A stretch of DNA of 64,000 nt from Microvirga sp. 3-52. GTDB taxonomy: Bacteria; Pseudomonadota; Alphaproteobacteria; Rhizobiales; Beijerinckiaceae. This document shows positions 16,632-25,139 of the stretch, piece by piece. Where the stretch lies: the NCBI RefSeq assembly GCF_018383585.1, contig NZ_JAHAMK010000016.1, forward strand, positions 16,196 to 80,195, written 5' to 3'. Both the position numbers and the translations under genes were made by a program. The notes under the pieces are model-generated. The model was given only the letters and a program-made list of their open reading frames with translations, did not search any database and was not told the origin of the DNA. Numbering within the stretch: the stretch's first letter is position 1; the number at the start of each line of letters is the position of its first letter.

Positions 16632-17678
16632 ATGAATGTGAAGAAGAATCTCGTTGCGGCAACCATGCTGGCAGGCACCATGACAGCCTTGTCCTTCATG
16701 TCCGCAGGAACGGCCCAGGCGCAAGGAGCGCTGGTCATGTATTGTGGCGTGCAGGAGGAATGGTGTCGCGCCATGACGACCGCCTTCGAGCGTGAAACGG
16801 GCATCAAGGTCTCCATGACCCGCAAGAGCGCAGGCGAGGTCTATGCCCAGGTCAAGGCGGAGGCTGCCAATCCCCGTGCTGACATCTGGTGGGGTGGCAC
16901 GGGCGATCCGCACATGCAGGCGGCAGAAGAGGGCATCACCGAAGAGTACAAGTCGCCGAAGATGGGCGAATTGCAGGACTGGGCCGTGCGGCAGTGGGAG
17001 CAGTCCAAGGGCCGCACCGTCGGCATCTATTCCGGAGCTCTCGGCTTCGGCTACAACACGGACCTGGTCAAATCCAACAACATCCCGGAGCCGAAATGCT
17101 GGGCGGATCTGCTGAAGCCCGAGCTGAAGGATGAGGTTCAGGTCGCGGACCCGAACTCCTCCGGCACCGCGTACACGCTTCTTGCCACCATCGTGCAGAT
17201 CATGGGCGAGGACAAAGGCTTCGAATACCTCAAGGCCCTGCACAAGAACGTCAACCAATACACCAAGTCGGGCGCCGCTCCCGCCAAGGCCATGGCTCTC
17301 GGCGAGACGACCGCCGGCATCGCCTTCATGCACGACATCGTGACGATGGTCGTCGACAAGGCCCCGGTGAAGGTGGTCGCTCCCTGTGAGGGAACAGGCT
17401 ATGAGATCGGCTCCATGTCGCTCATCAAGGGCGCCAAGAACATGGACAACGCCAAGAAGTTCTACGACTGGGCGCTTACGGCCGATGCGCAGAAGCTCGG
17501 CGCCGACGCCAAGTCATATCAGGTGCCCTCGAACAAGAGTACGCCGATTCCGCCTCAGTCACCGAAGCTCAGCGATATCAAGCTGATCAACTTCGACTTC
17601 GCGAAATACGGCTCCTCGGCCGAGCGCAAGCGCCTCCTCTCCAAGTGGGACAACGAGGTTAAGAACCTGCCGAAATAG
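16632..17678 (+). CDS. ABC transporter periplasmic substrate-binding protein (iron/2-AEP type)
   Basis: A 348-residue binding protein of the FbpA/AfuA class. Residues 1-31 are a signal peptide (cleavage after AQA, before QGALVMYCG). The mature start LVMYCGVQEEWCRAMTTAFE and the central IWWGGTGDPHMQAAE are typical. It would bind ferric iron or a small phosphonate/phosphate compound in the periplasm and deliver it to the fused permease. The ATG at 16632 follows GGGAGG by 5 nt; an upstream frame to 16560 lacks support. A strong hairpin separates it from the permease gene. Confidence 0.88.
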   Translation: MNVKKNLVAATMLAGTMTALSFMSAGTAQAQGALVMYCGVQEEWCRAMTTAFERETGIKVSMTRKSAGEVYAQVKAEAANPRADIWWGGTGDPHMQAAEEGITEEYKSPKMGELQDWAVRQWEQSKGRTVGIYSGALGFGYNTDLVKSNNIPEPKCWADLLKPELKDEVQVADPNSSGTAYTLLATIVQIMGEDKGFEYLKALHKNVNQYTKSGAAPAKAMALGETTAGIAFMHDIVTMVVDKAPVKVVAPCEGTGYEIGSMSLIKGAKNMDNAKKFYDWALTADAQKLGADAKSYQVPSNKSTPIPPQSPKLSDIKLINFDFAKYGSSAERKRLLSKWDNEVKNLPK

Positions 17679-17692
17679 TTGGCTTTAACAGG

Positions 17693-17723
17693 CTCCGGCG
17701 AAGCGGGTTCCGCTTCGCCGGAG
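17693..17723 (+). terminator. Intra-operon hairpin after the binding-protein gene
   Basis: A perfect 14-bp stem (17693-17706 with 17710-17723, arm CTCCGGCGAAGCGG) with a 3-nt loop starts 14 nt after the stop codon. It is not followed by a T-run. Such hairpins commonly protect the binding-protein mRNA end so that the protein is made in excess over the permease. A partial terminator is an alternative. Confidence 0.7.
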
Positions 17724-17787
17724 TACATCCATGACCTGATTACAGTACAGGCCGGCAATGCATCGGTCTTGAGGTGGGAACAGAAAG

Positions 17788-19977
17788 ATGTCACGGGCAA
17801 CCCTTGGCTGGATCGTTCTAAGCTGGGTCGGCTTTGCCCTCCTGCCCTGGTATGGCTTCGACCGCACTGCCGTCCTCACCCTCACGGACTATTTTGTCAG
17901 CGGATCGGCCTTGATTCATGGGCTCGGAGGAGCATGGTGGCTTCTGCCGATTCTGGTGCCCCTCTGCATGGCCCTGGCTCCGGTGTTTCGCCCAGCGGCC
18001 CAGACCAACGGCAACTGGCTCATCGCGTCAGGCCTGCTCGGCCTCGCTCTCATCGTCGTCCAAGGCTTTTCCATCGGCCTTAACGGCTGGATGCTCGACA
18101 TCTTAAGGGGTCTTTTCGGCGAGCCCGGTCCGAGTCAGGCCGGCATGGGCTATGGTGCGGCCCTAACCGCAACGGCCTTCCTCATCGTCCTTTGCCACGG
18201 CCTTGCGGCCCACGGCTGGTGCCGCGGCGATGCTTTCGTCACATCCTCCATCGGTGTCGTCATCGCGCTGATCGCTGTCTTCGTCTTCTTCCCGGTCACG
18301 ACCATTCTTGCGAGCGCCTTTGCCGACAACAGCGGCAATTTTGCTCCCTTCGAGTTCTTCGGGAAGTTCATGGACAGATCAATCTGGGGCCTGGATTGCC
18401 TGTCGAGCAATCTGCGCTGCGGTGTGGCCTGGAACACGCTCTTCCTCGGCCTGCTCGTGGGCGTTGGCACCACGGCGCTGGGTCTTGCTTTCGCGCTGAT
18501 CGCGACCCGCACGGAGTTCCGCTTCAAGAAGCTTTTGCGCGTGATGAGCGTTCTGCCCATCATCACGCCGCCTTTCGTGATCGGTCTCGCGCTCATCCTG
18601 CTCTTCGGCCGTTCGGGAGCGCTTTCCAACGTCCTATGGGAATGGTTCGGTGTGCCGCGTTCGCGTTGGATCTATGGATTGCCCGGTGTGCTCATCGCCC
18701 AGCTCCTGGCCTTCACGCCCATCGCATTCCTGGTTCTCATTGGCGTGGTCCAGGGCATCAGTCCGACGCTCGAAGAAGCTTCACAGACTTTGCGTGCGAA
18801 AAGCTGGACGACCTTCTGGACCGTGACGCTGCCGCTCATGCGTCCGGGCCTCGCCAACGCTTTCCTCCTGGGCTTCGTCGAGAGTTTGGCCGACTTCGGC
18901 AATCCGCTGGTGCTCGGTGGAAACTATGAAGTGCTCTCCACCAAGATCTTCTTTGCCGTCGTCGGCGCGCAGCAGGATCAGGGACGCGCGGCCGTGCTGT
19001 CGATCATCCTGCTCGCCTTCACGCTGGGGGCCTTCTGGCTCCAGCATGCCTGGCTCGGCAAGAAGGTCTACACCACGGTCACCGGCAAGGGGGATGCCGG
19101 CATTCCGCTGCCGCTGCCGCGCCGGGTGGCACTGGCTTCCTATTTCACCGCCATTCCATGGGCGAGTTTCACCGTCGCCGTCTATGCCGTCATCGTTGTG
19201 GGCGCCTTCGTGCGCTCCATGGGCCGCGACTACACGCCGACCCTCGAGCACTTCCTCACCGCCTTCCGCGTCGAGAGCTCAGATTCAGGCTTCTACTTCT
19301 CGGGTTCGGCCTGGGATTCTTTCTTCGCCACCGTGAAAGTGGCCGCTCTCTCCGCCCCACTCACGGCTGCGATCGGCCTGCTCACCGCCTACCTCCTCAC
19401 CCGCCAGCGCTTCTCCGGACAGCGCGCCTTCGAGTTCGGCACGCTCCTGAGCTTCGCCATTCCCGGCACGGTCGTCGGCGTATCCTATATCCTCGCCTTC
19501 AATGTGCCGCCGATCGAGATCACCGGAACAGGCTTCATCCTCGTGATGTGCTTCGTGTTCCGCAACATGCCCGTGGGTGTGCGCTCCGGCATCGCGACCC
19601 TGAGCCAGATCGACAAGAGCCTCGATGAAGCCTCATTGACGCTGGGAGCCGGCTCGTCGACCACCATGCGCCGCATTGTGCTGCCGCTGCTGCGGCCAGC
19701 CATCGTTGCCTCCCTCGTCTATTCCTTCGTACGCGCCATGACGGCCGTGAGCGCCGTGATCTTCCTCGTCACTGCCGAATACAACATGGCGACGACCTAC
19801 ATCGTCGGTCGCGTCGAGGCGGGCGAGTTCGGCCTCGCGATTGCCTATTCCACCGTGCTCATCCTCGTCATGCTCCTCGCCATCGTGGCGATCCAGCTGG
19901 CTGTGGGCGAGCGGCGCCTCGGACGCCGCAGCGCGAGCACTGCTCCCTCTCCCGTTGCCGTGCAGGCGGTCCCATGA
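17788..19977 (+). CDS. ABC transporter permease, two fused membrane domains
   Basis: A 729-residue inner-membrane permease with two BPD_transp_1 domains in one chain. Each ends in an EAA-like loop: EEASQTLRAKSWTTFWTVTLPLMRPG in the first half and DEASLTLGAGSSTTMRRIVLPLLRP in the second. This fused layout is that of the FbpB/SfuB iron and 2-aminoethylphosphonate transporters. It supplies the full channel for the upstream binding protein. Its TGA overlaps the ATPase ATG (ATGA), so the two are translationally coupled. Confidence 0.92.
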   Translation: MSRATLGWIVLSWVGFALLPWYGFDRTAVLTLTDYFVSGSALIHGLGGAWWLLPILVPLCMALAPVFRPAAQTNGNWLIASGLLGLALIVVQGFSIGLNGWMLDILRGLFGEPGPSQAGMGYGAALTATAFLIVLCHGLAAHGWCRGDAFVTSSIGVVIALIAVFVFFPVTTILASAFADNSGNFAPFEFFGKFMDRSIWGLDCLSSNLRCGVAWNTLFLGLLVGVGTTALGLAFALIATRTEFRFKKLLRVMSVLPIITPPFVIGLALILLFGRSGALSNVLWEWFGVPRSRWIYGLPGVLIAQLLAFTPIAFLVLIGVVQGISPTLEEASQTLRAKSWTTFWTVTLPLMRPGLANAFLLGFVESLADFGNPLVLGGNYEVLSTKIFFAVVGAQQDQGRAAVLSIILLAFTLGAFWLQHAWLGKKVYTTVTGKGDAGIPLPLPRRVALASYFTAIPWASFTVAVYAVIVVGAFVRSMGRDYTPTLEHFLTAFRVESSDSGFYFSGSAWDSFFATVKVAALSAPLTAAIGLLTAYLLTRQRFSGQRAFEFGTLLSFAIPGTVVGVSYILAFNVPPIEITGTGFILVMCFVFRNMPVGVRSGIATLSQIDKSLDEASLTLGAGSSTTMRRIVLPLLRPAIVASLVYSFVRAMTAVSAVIFLVTAEYNMATTYIVGRVEAGEFGLAIAYSTVLILVMLLAIVAIQLAVGERRLGRRSASTAPSPVAVQAVP

Positions 19978-21089
19978 ACAAGATCTCTTCCATCCATACT
20001 CTGCCTCGCCCTGGGGCCTTGAAGAAGCAGGCGGCTTCGGTGCAGTTCCGCAATGTGACGAAGCGCTACGGCAACGTCACTGCGGTGGATGACGTCTCCT
20101 TTACCATCGAACCGGGACAACTCGTGACCCTGCTCGGCCCCTCCGGTTGTGGCAAGACCACGACGCTACGGATGATCGCCGGCCTCGAGATGGCGAGCGA
20201 GGGCCAGATCCTTATCGGCGGACGCGACGTGACGAACCTGTCCGCCGCCGACCGGGACGTGAGCATGGTGTTCCAGTCTTACGCGCTCTTTCCACACATG
20301 TCGGTGCTGGAGAACGTGGCCTATGGACCTTCCGTGCAAGGTGTCTCGAAGAAAGACGCCTACGAGATGGCAATGGAAAAGCTATCACTGATCGGCCTCA
20401 AAGGCCTGGAGAAGCGCGCACCGTCCGAGCTTTCCGGCGGACAGCAGCAGCGTGTGGCGGTGGCGCGCGCGCTCGTGCTGGAGCCTCAGGTCCTGCTCTT
20501 CGACGAGCCGCTGTCGAATCTTGACGCAAAGCTCCGCCGCCGCGTGCGCGAGGATATCCGCGAACTGCAGCAGAGCCTCAATCTGACGGTGGCCTACGTG
20601 ACACACGATCAGGAGGAAGCTCTCGCCGTCTCCGACCACATCATCGTGATGTCGAATGCGCGGATCGCCCAGACCGGAGCACCGCGCGAGCTTTATGAGG
20701 AGCCGGCCAACCTGTTCGTGGCCGACTTTATCGGGGATGCCAATATCATCAACGGCGAACTGGTGAGCATTGCAGGACCGATGGCGCAGGTGAGCATCGG
20801 CAATTTGAGCCTCCAGCTACCTCACAGAAACGCCAACCAGGGAACCGTCAAACTCGCCGTGCGGCCCGATGCGATCCTGCTCGACGAGTCAGCCCCCATC
20901 GCCGGCGCGCTGACCGGAACGGTGCGAAAAGCCTCCTATCTCGGCACGCAGGTGGAATACGAAGTGGAGACTGCTATCGGGAACCTGTTTGTCGTCCAAT
21001 ATGGACGCAAGGAGCCGATCGCCCCGGGCACACCCGTGTCGATTTCGTTCACGACGCAGCGCGGCGTCGCTATCATTCCGCACGCCTAG
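19974..21089 (+). CDS. ABC transporter ATP-binding protein (iron/AEP importer)
   Basis: A 371-residue ATPase of the FbpC/PotA type. Walker A is GPSGCGKTTTLRM, the Q-loop is VFQSYALFPHM, the signature is LSGGQQQRVAVARAL, Walker B is VLLFDEPLSNLDAKL, and the H-loop is TVAYVTHDQEEAL. The last 100 residues form a TOBE regulatory domain (VKLAVRPDAILL). It starts within the stop of the permease gene. It powers the importer formed with 16632-17678 and 17788-19977. Confidence 0.94.
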   Translation: MNKISSIHTLPRPGALKKQAASVQFRNVTKRYGNVTAVDDVSFTIEPGQLVTLLGPSGCGKTTTLRMIAGLEMASEGQILIGGRDVTNLSAADRDVSMVFQSYALFPHMSVLENVAYGPSVQGVSKKDAYEMAMEKLSLIGLKGLEKRAPSELSGGQQQRVAVARALVLEPQVLLFDEPLSNLDAKLRRRVREDIRELQQSLNLTVAYVTHDQEEALAVSDHIIVMSNARIAQTGAPRELYEEPANLFVADFIGDANIINGELVSIAGPMAQVSIGNLSLQLPHRNANQGTVKLAVRPDAILLDESAPIAGALTGTVRKASYLGTQVEYEVETAIGNLFVVQYGRKEPIAPGTPVSISFTTQRGVAIIPHA

Positions 21090-21180
21090 AGCATTTTTCG
21101 TGGATCCGGTTCCCCGTCAGACATGGCAATGAACCAGGAAAAGAAACCTTTCTACGCAAGTGCAAAGGTCTCTGACGCCT

Positions 21181-21948
21181 TCAGATCGCCCCTTCGTCCG
21201 GAATATTGAGGACCGTGCCGCAGGCCTTGCAATGCACAGCATCGCGGTCGTGCCGCTGCAGGGCGCAGACCGGACAGGGAAAGCGCACCTTATCGGGTCT
21301 CAGCAGCACCTGCACGAGACGCAGGAAGAGCGTGACGCCGAAGATCATGATTACGACCGAGATCAGATGCCCCAGCGTCCCGGTCAGCGTGATATCGCCG
21401 AAACCGGTCGTGGTGAGCGCTGCGATGGTGAAGTACAGCGCGTCGATGTAGTTGCCGATCTTCGTGTTCGTCCAGCGCTGCGTCTCGTAGACGAAGCCGG
21501 TCATGATGAAGATGAAGACGCCGAGATTGACGGCAGCGATAATCAGATCCTCGTTGCGCCGGAAAAACACACTGTCGGCCCGCAGGCGGACGAGCAGCTG
21601 ATAGGTGCGCAGCAGGCGCAGTGTCCGCAGGATCCTGAGGAAACCGATGCCCTCTCCCACGACCGGGGCGAGAAAGGACACGATGGCCGCAACATCCGCC
21701 AGCGTCGTTGGGTGAGCCAGATCCCGCCATGGCGTTCGGCTGATCGCAAGGCGAGCCGAGAAGTCCGCCAGAACGATCAAGCCGATGATCACGTCCATCC
21801 ACTCGAAAGCCGGTGAGCGCGGCAGGAAGGACGTGACGACGATGAAAAGGATCGTCGTCACGTCGAAGACCAGAAGAGCGTAACGAAAGTGATGCGCTTC
21901 CCGCGTATCGCCTTCATAAAGAAGCCTAAGCCTGTCGATTACCCGCAT
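21181..21948 (-). CDS. Voltage-gated-type ion channel with C-terminal zinc ribbon
   Basis: A 255-residue channel subunit with six predicted membrane segments. Segment S4 is arginine-rich (GFLRILRTLRLLRTYQLLVRLR, about 102-123). The pore has the K+ selectivity filter TTTGFGD at 179-185. After S6 the tail carries CPVC and CKAC (C225, C228, C240, C243), a four-cysteine ribbon likely to bind one zinc. Bacterial Kv-like channels of this size usually end without a domain or with RCK; a ribbon tail is unusual. It is convergent with the ABC importer ATPase gene. Confidence 0.88.
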   Translation of the reverse strand: MRVIDRLRLLYEGDTREAHHFRYALLVFDVTTILFIVVTSFLPRSPAFEWMDVIIGLIVLADFSARLAISRTPWRDLAHPTTLADVAAIVSFLAPVVGEGIGFLRILRTLRLLRTYQLLVRLRADSVFFRRNEDLIIAAVNLGVFIFIMTGFVYETQRWTNTKIGNYIDALYFTIAALTTTGFGDITLTGTLGHLISVVIMIFGVTLFLRLVQVLLRPDKVRFPCPVCALQRHDRDAVHCKACGTVLNIPDEGAI

Positions 21949-22127
21949 CGGGATATCTCGTCGGACAGGCGCGAAGGGATGCGAACCATCGGTGGGATCA
22001 CGCTTTATATGGTTTATCAGTTCCTCGATTATCTATAGAGCAGGGTTGCAATTCCAACGGGGTGCCTTCCAGGGCGAAGCGGTCTATTTCCTCGCCTCGA
22101 GACCCGACATTGTTGAGAGACGTCCTG

Positions 22128-22787
22128 ATGCTCAAAGCCCTGATCTTCGATATGGATGGAACATTGGTGCATAGCGACCCTGTTCACCTCAAGGCTTTTG
22201 CGGAAATCCTGGAGCCGGAAGGGGTTACTATCGACGATGATCTCTATCGCAGCTCGATCATCGGCCACACCAACGAGGCGATATTTGCCTCCCTCCTGCC
22301 CCACCTGCCGGTCGAGGAGCATGAAGCCTATGCCGAACGTAAGGAAGCCGCCTTCCGTCGCTTGGCGCGAGAGCTCAGGCCGCTGGAAGGCTTGGTCGAG
22401 TTGCTTGATTGGGCAGATTGCCACGGCGTCAGGATTGCCCTCGTGACGAATGCTCCTGTCCTAAATGCGACCCATATTCTCGACATTCTGGGCATCATTG
22501 ACCGTTTCGAGGTCAAGGTCACCATCGAACAGGTCGAGCGCGGCAAGCCCGATCCCATGCCCTACCTGACAGCCCTGGAGCGCCTCGGCATCCAGGCGGA
22601 CGAGGCCATCGCCTTCGAGGATTCTCCCTCGGGCATGAGGGCCGCCAAAGCCGCCGGCCTGTTCTCCTTTGGCGTTCTGACCGGATTGACCGGAGACGAG
22701 ATGAGGGAGATCGGCGCCGACGGGGCTATCGTGACCTTCCACGACCGGGCCCTCTGGGAGATCCTGGAGCACAGGGCTACGTCCTAA
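22128..22787 (+). CDS. HAD-superfamily phosphatase (subfamily IA)
   Basis: A 219-residue HAD hydrolase. Motif I is FDMDGTLVHSD (nucleophile and acid Asp near residues 8 and 10), motif II is VTNAP, the motif III lysine is in RGKPDPMPY, and motif IV is AFEDSPSGMRAAKAAG. The cap helices fit the phosphoglycolate-phosphatase/beta-phosphoglucomutase branch. The substrate is unknown. The start MLKALIF at 22128 is chosen over an upstream ATG (22062) because the HAD motif normally begins within ten residues. Confidence 0.9.
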   Translation: MLKALIFDMDGTLVHSDPVHLKAFAEILEPEGVTIDDDLYRSSIIGHTNEAIFASLLPHLPVEEHEAYAERKEAAFRRLARELRPLEGLVELLDWADCHGVRIALVTNAPVLNATHILDILGIIDRFEVKVTIEQVERGKPDPMPYLTALERLGIQADEAIAFEDSPSGMRAAKAAGLFSFGVLTGLTGDEMREIGADGAIVTFHDRALWEILEHRATS

Positions 22788-22793
22788 AGCCTC

Positions 22794-23192
22794 TCAAGCG
22801 GCGTCAGACTGCCGAAGTGCGGAGCCGGTGCCGCCTTCATCGAAGCGACGTCGTGCCGCCAAAATCTCGTCCCGATTCTGGATCGCCCACTCGCCTAAGC
22901 CCCTCACCGTCTTGAGCAGGGAGCAACCCAGCCCTGTGAGCTGGTAATCTACCCGGGGAGGAATAGTCGGGTAGACGGTGCGCGTGACGAGCCCGTCTCG
23001 TTCCAGCCCGCGCAGCGTCAGGGTCAGCATGCGCTGCGAGATTCCGGTCACGGATCGGCGTAACTCATTGAATCTCTTGGGCCCTTCGCCCATCTGGACG
23101 ACGACTTGCACGCTCCACTTGTCGCCGACGCGCGACAGGATCTCCGTCACCGTCCGGCAGTCGGTGGGAACATGGATGTGACTGGGTGACAT
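22794..23192 (-). CDS. HxlR-family transcriptional regulator
   Basis: A 132-residue winged-helix regulator with the hallmark CRTVTEILSRVGDKWSVQVVVQMGEGPKRFNELRRSVTGISQRMLTL split over residues 12-60 and LERDGLVTRTVYPTIPPRVDYQLT after it. The conserved cysteine (C12) near the N-terminus is a redox/electrophile sensor in QorR/HypR-type members. It is divergent from an NADPH-dependent FMN reductase, the target these regulators usually control. It ends 6 bp from the convergent HAD gene. Confidence 0.92.
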   Translation of the reverse strand: MSPSHIHVPTDCRTVTEILSRVGDKWSVQVVVQMGEGPKRFNELRRSVTGISQRMLTLTLRGLERDGLVTRTVYPTIPPRVDYQLTGLGCSLLKTVRGLGEWAIQNRDEILAARRRFDEGGTGSALRQSDAA

Positions 23193-23250
23193 GAAAGTGC
23201 CTCCTTGCGCGGCGCTCAGGAAGTTACTTAATGAGCCCTGGTTACAAAAC

Positions 23251-23266
23251 GGAACTTAAGGGTTCC
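23251..23266. promoter_or_regulatory. Candidate HxlR operator
   Basis: GGAAC-N6-GTTCC is a perfect dyad in the gap between the HxlR gene and the FMN reductase, 30 bp before the reductase ATG. Two GTTAC half-sites (23223-23227 and 23241-23245, 18 bp apart) lie beside it. A binding role is inferred. Confidence 0.4.
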
Positions 23267-23295
23267 GGCCCTCGAATGCAAATTAAGGATGTCTC

Positions 23296-23892
23296 ATGAA
23301 GCCCAAGCTTCACATCATCATCGCCAGCACCCGTCCCGGCCGGATCGGCCCCAGCATCGCCCAGTGGTTCAGCGACTACACGGCCGAGCATGGCAAGTTC
23401 GAACCTGTTCTGGTCGATCTGGCGGAGTTCAACCTGCCGGTCTTCAATGAGCCCGAACACCCGATGAAGCAGAACTATCAGCACACTCACACGAAAGCCT
23501 GGGCCGCGAGCGTGGGCTCAGCCGACGCCTTCGTGTTCGTGACGCCGGAATACAACTACGCCCCGCCTCCTGCTCTCGTGAACGCGCTCAATTACCTGTC
23601 TCGCGAATGGAACTACGCTCCCGCCGGTTTCGTGAGCTATGGTGGCATTTCGGGCGGCCTCCGCTCGGTTCAGGTGGCGAAGCAGATCGTCACGACCCTG
23701 AAGATGATGCCGATTCCGGAAGGCGTGCCCATGCCGATGGTGTTCCAGAACCTGGACGAGGCCGGCAATCTCAACGCCCCTGACATCTACAAGGCCTCGG
23801 CTGCCACGATGCTCGACGAACTCTCCCGCTGGACGGAAGCACTCAAGTCGCTCCGGGCCGAGCGCAAGAGCCCCCTGAAGGCTGCCGCTTAA
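23296..23892 (+). CDS. NAD(P)H-dependent FMN reductase / quinone reductase
   Basis: A 198-residue flavodoxin-like reductase. The FMN phosphate loop is IIASTRPGRIGPSIAQW near the N-terminus. EYNYAPPPALVNALNYLSREW carries the family signature, and SYGGISGGLRSVQ follows. It reduces FMN, quinones or azo/nitro compounds with NADPH. Divergence from an HxlR regulator with a sensor cysteine suggests induction by quinones, aldehydes or other electrophiles. Confidence 0.93.
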   Translation: MKPKLHIIIASTRPGRIGPSIAQWFSDYTAEHGKFEPVLVDLAEFNLPVFNEPEHPMKQNYQHTHTKAWAASVGSADAFVFVTPEYNYAPPPALVNALNYLSREWNYAPAGFVSYGGISGGLRSVQVAKQIVTTLKMMPIPEGVPMPMVFQNLDEAGNLNAPDIYKASAATMLDELSRWTEALKSLRAERKSPLKAAA

Positions 23893-23911
23893 CGAACAGG
23901 CACACTCACGA

Positions 23912-23946
23912 CAAAGGCACCGCTGCGGGGATCAGCGGTGCCTTTG
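23912..23946. terminator. Bidirectional terminator
   Basis: A perfect 14-bp stem (CAAAGGCACCGCTG at 23912-23925 with 23933-23946) with a 7-nt loop sits between convergent genes: the FMN reductase ending at 23892 and the iron alcohol dehydrogenase ending at 23965. The A/T-containing outer stem fits termination in both directions. Confidence 0.8.
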
Positions 23947-23964
23947 CCATTCACGATCAGTGGA

Positions 23965-25128
23965 TCACAGACGTCCCGCCAGGGCATCCTCGAAGAGCCT
24001 GCGGGCGGTCTCCTTGGTGATCGGCACCGGATTGCCGCTGGCGGTGGGATCGGCGGGCGCCATCTCGGACATTTCGTCGAACCGAGACGCATCGACCTTC
24101 AGGCCTTCCAGGGTGTGCGGTACGCCAAGATCCTTACGCAGCTGCAGCACCCAATCGAGGAAGGCCTGGAACGAAGGCTCTAGGCCGATATAGGCGGCGA
24201 GCCGCTCGATGCGGGTCTCGATGGCCTTTCGGTTGTAGACCAGCACATAAGGCATGAAGACCGCATTGGTCAGGCCGTGGTGGGTGTCGTAGATCGCGCC
24301 GGTCGGATGCGAGAGGGCGTGGATCGCACCGAGCCCCTTCTGGAACGCGGTGGCGCCCATGGCGGCAGCCGACATCATCTGCGCACGAGCCTCGATGTCC
24401 CTGCCGTCCTTGTACGCCCGCGGCAGGTATTCTCTCACAAGGCGGATACCCTCGACCGCAATGCCGTCCGCCATCGGGTGATAGCCCGGCGCACAATAAG
24501 CCTCGATGCAATGCGCGAGCGCATCGAGACCCGTGCCCGCCGTGATGTGCGGCGGCATGCCCACCGTGAGCTCCGCATCGCAGATCACGATCTTCGGCAT
24601 CATCAGCGGGTGGAAGATCACCTTCTTGGTATGCGTCGCTTCCTGCGTGATCACGCCGGCGCGACCGACTTCCGAGCCTGTGCCCGCCGTCGTCGGCACG
24701 GCGATGATCGGGAGAATGCCTTTAGGGTCCGCACGGGTCCACCAGTCGCCGATATCCTCGAAATCCCACATGGGACGGGTCTGACCCGCCATGAAGGCGA
24801 TGACCTTGCCGGCATCGAGTGCCGATCCGCCGCCGAAGGCGACGACGCCGTCGTGGCTGCCGGCCTTCAGGGCCTCAAGACCCTTGTAGACATTCGTCTC
24901 GACCGGGTTCGGCTTGATGTCCGAGAAGATCGCACCCCTCAAGCCGGCGCTCGTCAGTTGATCCAGCGCCGCCTTGGTCATGGGCTGAGTCGCCAGAAAC
25001 GGATCGGTGACGATGAGCGGTGCCGACATACCGACGGTCTTGCAGGCCTCGGCCAGTTCCGCGATGCGGCCTGCGCCGAAGCGAATGGCGGTGGGGTAAT
25101 TCCAGTTGGAGCGGGGAGATTGGGTCAT
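23965..25128 (-). CDS. Iron-containing alcohol dehydrogenase
   Basis: A 387-residue group III (Fe) alcohol dehydrogenase. The NAD-binding part has VVAFGGGSALDAGKVIA and TTAGTGSEVGRAGV. The metal ligands lie in GLDALAHCIEAYCAPGYHPMADG and GLGAIHALSHPTGAIYDTHHG. It is the last gene of a five-gene minus-strand operon, 11 bp after the aldehyde dehydrogenase. In this context I infer that it oxidises the hydroxyl of a gamma-glutamylated amino alcohol, such as gamma-glutamylethanolamide, to the aldehyde. The dehydrogenase class is firm; the substrate is inference. Confidence 0.93.
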   Translation of the reverse strand: MTQSPRSNWNYPTAIRFGAGRIAELAEACKTVGMSAPLIVTDPFLATQPMTKAALDQLTSAGLRGAIFSDIKPNPVETNVYKGLEALKAGSHDGVVAFGGGSALDAGKVIAFMAGQTRPMWDFEDIGDWWTRADPKGILPIIAVPTTAGTGSEVGRAGVITQEATHTKKVIFHPLMMPKIVICDAELTVGMPPHITAGTGLDALAHCIEAYCAPGYHPMADGIAVEGIRLVREYLPRAYKDGRDIEARAQMMSAAAMGATAFQKGLGAIHALSHPTGAIYDTHHGLTNAVFMPYVLVYNRKAIETRIERLAAYIGLEPSFQAFLDWVLQLRKDLGVPHTLEGLKVDASRFDEMSEMAPADPTASGNPVPITKETARRLFEDALAGRL

Positions 25129-25139
25129 GATGGGTGCAA

